DNA from: Tubiluchus corallicola
Lineage: Eukaryota > Priapulida > Priapulimorpha > Priapulimorphida > Tubiluchidae
NCBI GenBank assembly: GCA_030141605.1
Contig: JAQGDQ010000147.1
Location: 188,001-252,000 of the forward strand
Direction: 5' to 3'
DNA length: 64,000 nucleotides
The notes beneath the pieces were generated by a model, which had not been told where the DNA came from, made no database searches, and worked only from the letters and a program-made list of their open reading frames with translations. Shown piece after piece: positions 61,902 to 64,000 of this stretch (position 1 is its first letter; every line of letters begins with the position of its first letter). A program made the position numbers and the translations under genes.

Positions 61902-62580
61902 CTGAAAAAAATTACTAGATTTGTAATGTTATGTATCTCCAGAACTAACACTTAGCTGTAAGCAGCTAACTGTCACACATGTAGAAAGTTTTCTGTAAGA
62001 CTCAGTAAAGGGTTAATTTGCATGACACACTGGTATTCAGTTTTCAGTACTTACTTATTTTGTCATTCCCAATTTAACACTAAAAAGTAATACAGTTCTG
62101 CATAGGAATGAAGCAGAAGACCAAAAGGATAGTCAGCTGTTGCATATATTGGGTCACCTGTTACGACACGAGAAATTAAATGAAAAACGTAACTTGTAAT
62201 TATACACATTACAGAAGACACACTCAGAATATACATTAGGTGCTGCTATCTGATACAATATGAACTTAAAGAAAAGGCCAAGCCTTCTGGGAAGTCAGGC
62301 TTATTTCAATGTTCACGAAAAATGTTAGAAGTATTTAGTAATACAATTGCAATAAGCGCTTAGCGTAATTAGTAAAATCACTTCAAAGTTACAATCACTT
62401 CATGCTTGGGCACTCCCATTTTCAATGTTTATTCTTCTTCCAATGACGTCATTCGTTTTGAAGAAATGTAGCGCACTGTCAATCTTCACCAAAAGTATAA
62501 TAAGTTTTTACAAAAAAATTAATTAGCTAATTTGGTAATATTTTTGCGTGAACAGTTGTTAAGCTGCAGAAGCTTGAATG

Positions 62581-63003
62581 AGTTCAAGCAGCACACGCTT
62601 ACGGATAGACACGATATGCTTATGAAAAGTTACGAAGTCTTCCCAGTTACGCCATAATCTTCAAGTGGGTGGTGGAAACCACGAAGCTTGAAAATTTTTA
62701 TTCAGGGATAGTATATTTTAAATTAATGCTTTGTAGACAGTTATTTGCAAATATCTTCGTTACATTTTTTAAAGTTGAAGTGATAACAGTAAAATAAACC
62801 CAACAAAGTGAGTGTCTTGTTCTTTCCTTTAGCTTGACATGATATCAAATGAGTATGACATTATTCAATATCACCCATTTTTCTAGTAATTATGTAATAT
62901 ATATGCTAAACAACTCTTTAGATAGTAATTAAAGACATATCTCTTGAAAGCAGAGTAGGTATCAGTGACAGCCTTACCTGCTATAGATGATGGTATGTCT
63001 TTA
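62581..63003 (+). repeat. 423-bp direct repeat, copy 1
   Basis: Bases 62581-63003 recur at 63221-63643. Comparison by eye shows a single difference (gacagttatt against gacaggtatt, at about 62740/63380). Period 640. The repeat begins agttcaagcagcacacgctt and ends gatgatggtatgtcttta. It covers the left arm and centre of the foldback MITE. Confidence 0.9.
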
Positions 63004-63192
63004 ATTACTATCTACTTTAACATATATATTAAAATTACTAGAAAAATGGTGTCTATTTCGTTATTTATGTTATCACTAACAACAAAAGATGATGAAGCAA
63101 TTTAAATATGCTATCCCTGAATAAAATTTCAAGCTTCGTGGTTTCTATACTGAAAAGATTATGGCGTAACCTAGTAACTTTTTCATAATATC
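62613..63192. mobile_element. Foldback MITE with long inverted arms
   Basis: The left arm (from gatatgcttatgaaaagtta at 62613) and right arm (to taactttttcataatatc, 63192) are inverted copies through 'ttacgccataatctt', 'accacgaagcttgaaa', 'tattcagggata' and 'ctagtaatt...taattaaagacat'. The centre is about 50-60 bp around 62945-62990. Arms are about 250-280 bp with moderate divergence. No coding capacity. The target duplication was not resolved. Confidence 0.7.
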
Positions 63193-63220
63193 ATTAATCT
63201 ACCAATGAATGTTACTTATT

Positions 63221-63643
63221 AGTTCAAGCAGCACACGCTTACGGATAGACACGATATGCTTATGAAAAGTTACGAAGTCTTCCCAGTTACGCCATAATCT
63301 TCAAGTGGGTGGTGGAAACCACGAAGCTTGAAAATTTTTATTCAGGGATAGTATATTTTAAATTAATGCTTTGTAGACAGGTATTTGCAAATATCTTCGT
63401 TACATTTTTTAAAGTTGAAGTGATAACAGTAAAATAAACCCAACAAAGTGAGTGTCTTGTTCTTTCCTTTAGCTTGACATGATATCAAATGAGTATGACA
63501 TTATTCAATATCACCCATTTTTCTAGTAATTATGTAATATATATGCTAAACAACTCTTTAGATAGTAATTAAAGACATATCTCTTGAAAGCAGAGTAGGT
63601 ATCAGTGACAGCCTTACCTGCTATAGATGATGGTATGTCTTTA
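63221..63643 (+). repeat. 423-bp direct repeat, copy 2
   Basis: Near-identical to 62581-63003, but it lacks the MITE's right arm: after 'tatgtcttta' the sequences diverge completely. The boundaries fall at agttcaagca on the left and the MITE centre on the right, so this is a partial copy, not a second full insertion. Confidence 0.9.
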
Positions 63644-64000
63644 CTGATTAATGAAATATATGTGACTGATTTCCAACACCAAAAATGCTATCAGAAATGA
63701 TCACAGTGACTTTTATTTAAATAAACATTCAAGATTTTGTTTTTGCTAAGTAAAATTTTGATTATGTCATGATATCCCACCATAGCAAAGATAACCAACA
63801 AATTCCGGGAAACCTAAATGACGGAAGACTTATTTACATATAGTATACTAGCATGTGTATTATAAACTGTAAACTGTCCAACTTTAAAAAGGAACACTGT
63901 ATGTCACACTTCTCACTGCAAATATATTCCCAAGTAGCAGGTAATGTGTTAAATAAGAAATTGAATTAATTATTACTAAAACTGAAAGAATAAATCCACA

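Larger units (their letters stand above)
61902..64000. other. Intronic or intergenic DNA at the window edge
   Basis: About 2.1 kb upstream of the last coiled-coil exon I can read. It may be an intron of that gene or its 5' flank. It contains the foldback MITE and its direct repeat. I see no exon in the rest. Confidence 0.4.

Noticed and set aside
1-64000. CRISPR arrays, operons, ribosome binding sites, prophage
   Set aside because: No regularly spaced repeats of the right type, and all supported genes are eukaryotic in structure.

Overview
The window is AT-rich nuclear DNA from an animal. Genes are split by many GT-AG introns, and a few GC-AG introns. The intergenic and intronic space is full of transposon fossils, SINE-like repeats and microsatellites. 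A secreted LamG-domain protein, TMEM241, Elongin A and UTP11 point to a metazoan. The 'plant-type' (class II) ribose-phosphate pyrophosphokinase and the LamG-only secreted protein would suit an early-branching animal such as a sponge, but that placement is inference. No bacterial operon, CRISPR array, plasmid or phage feature is visible.

Layout. 1-4.4 kb: intergenic, with a pogo-like MITE (993-1923) and a LINE fossil. 4.4-7.8 kb (-): secreted LamG protein in 5 coding exons, all joined by phase-1 introns. 8.5-15.7 kb (-): TMEM241 in 12 coding exons. 15.7-18.05 kb: intergenic with SINE-like repeats. 18.05-18.8 kb (-): single-exon UTP11 (SSU processome). 18.8-24.3 kb: a 5.5-kb divergent spacer with two inverted copies of a 31-bp motif, a nearly intact hAT MITE and a decayed gag fossil. 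24.3-37.5 kb (+): PRPP synthetase-like gene in 10 coding exons. Its 6.3-kb intron 2 carries a 3.3-kb foldback transposon with a roughly 1.1-kb GA/CA microsatellite inside. 37.5-41.1 kb: convergent spacer. 41.1-52.7 kb (-): Elongin A in 11 coding exons. Its 3.3-kb intron 1 is packed with LINE and hAT transposase fossils. 52.7-56.8 kb: spacer with another LINE 3' end. 56.8-61.9 kb (-), possibly beyond: an unrecognised coiled-coil gene interrupted by a pogo-like MITE. 62.5-63.7 kb: a foldback MITE and a near-perfect 423-bp direct repeat of most of it.

The genes are ordinary cellular functions: nucleotide precursor synthesis, ribosome biogenesis, transcription elongation or ubiquitylation, Golgi nucleotide-sugar transport, and an extracellular lectin-like protein. 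Nothing suggests they work as one pathway. Gene models were built by hand by reading both strands, matching splice phases and recalling family sequences. Every multi-exon model given with exact exon limits closes in frame, but no search or transcript data were available. The most unusual items are the foldback element with its expanded microsatellite, the inverted 31-bp motif in the UTP11/PRS spacer, two GC-AG introns in the PRS gene, and the clustered transposon fossils.
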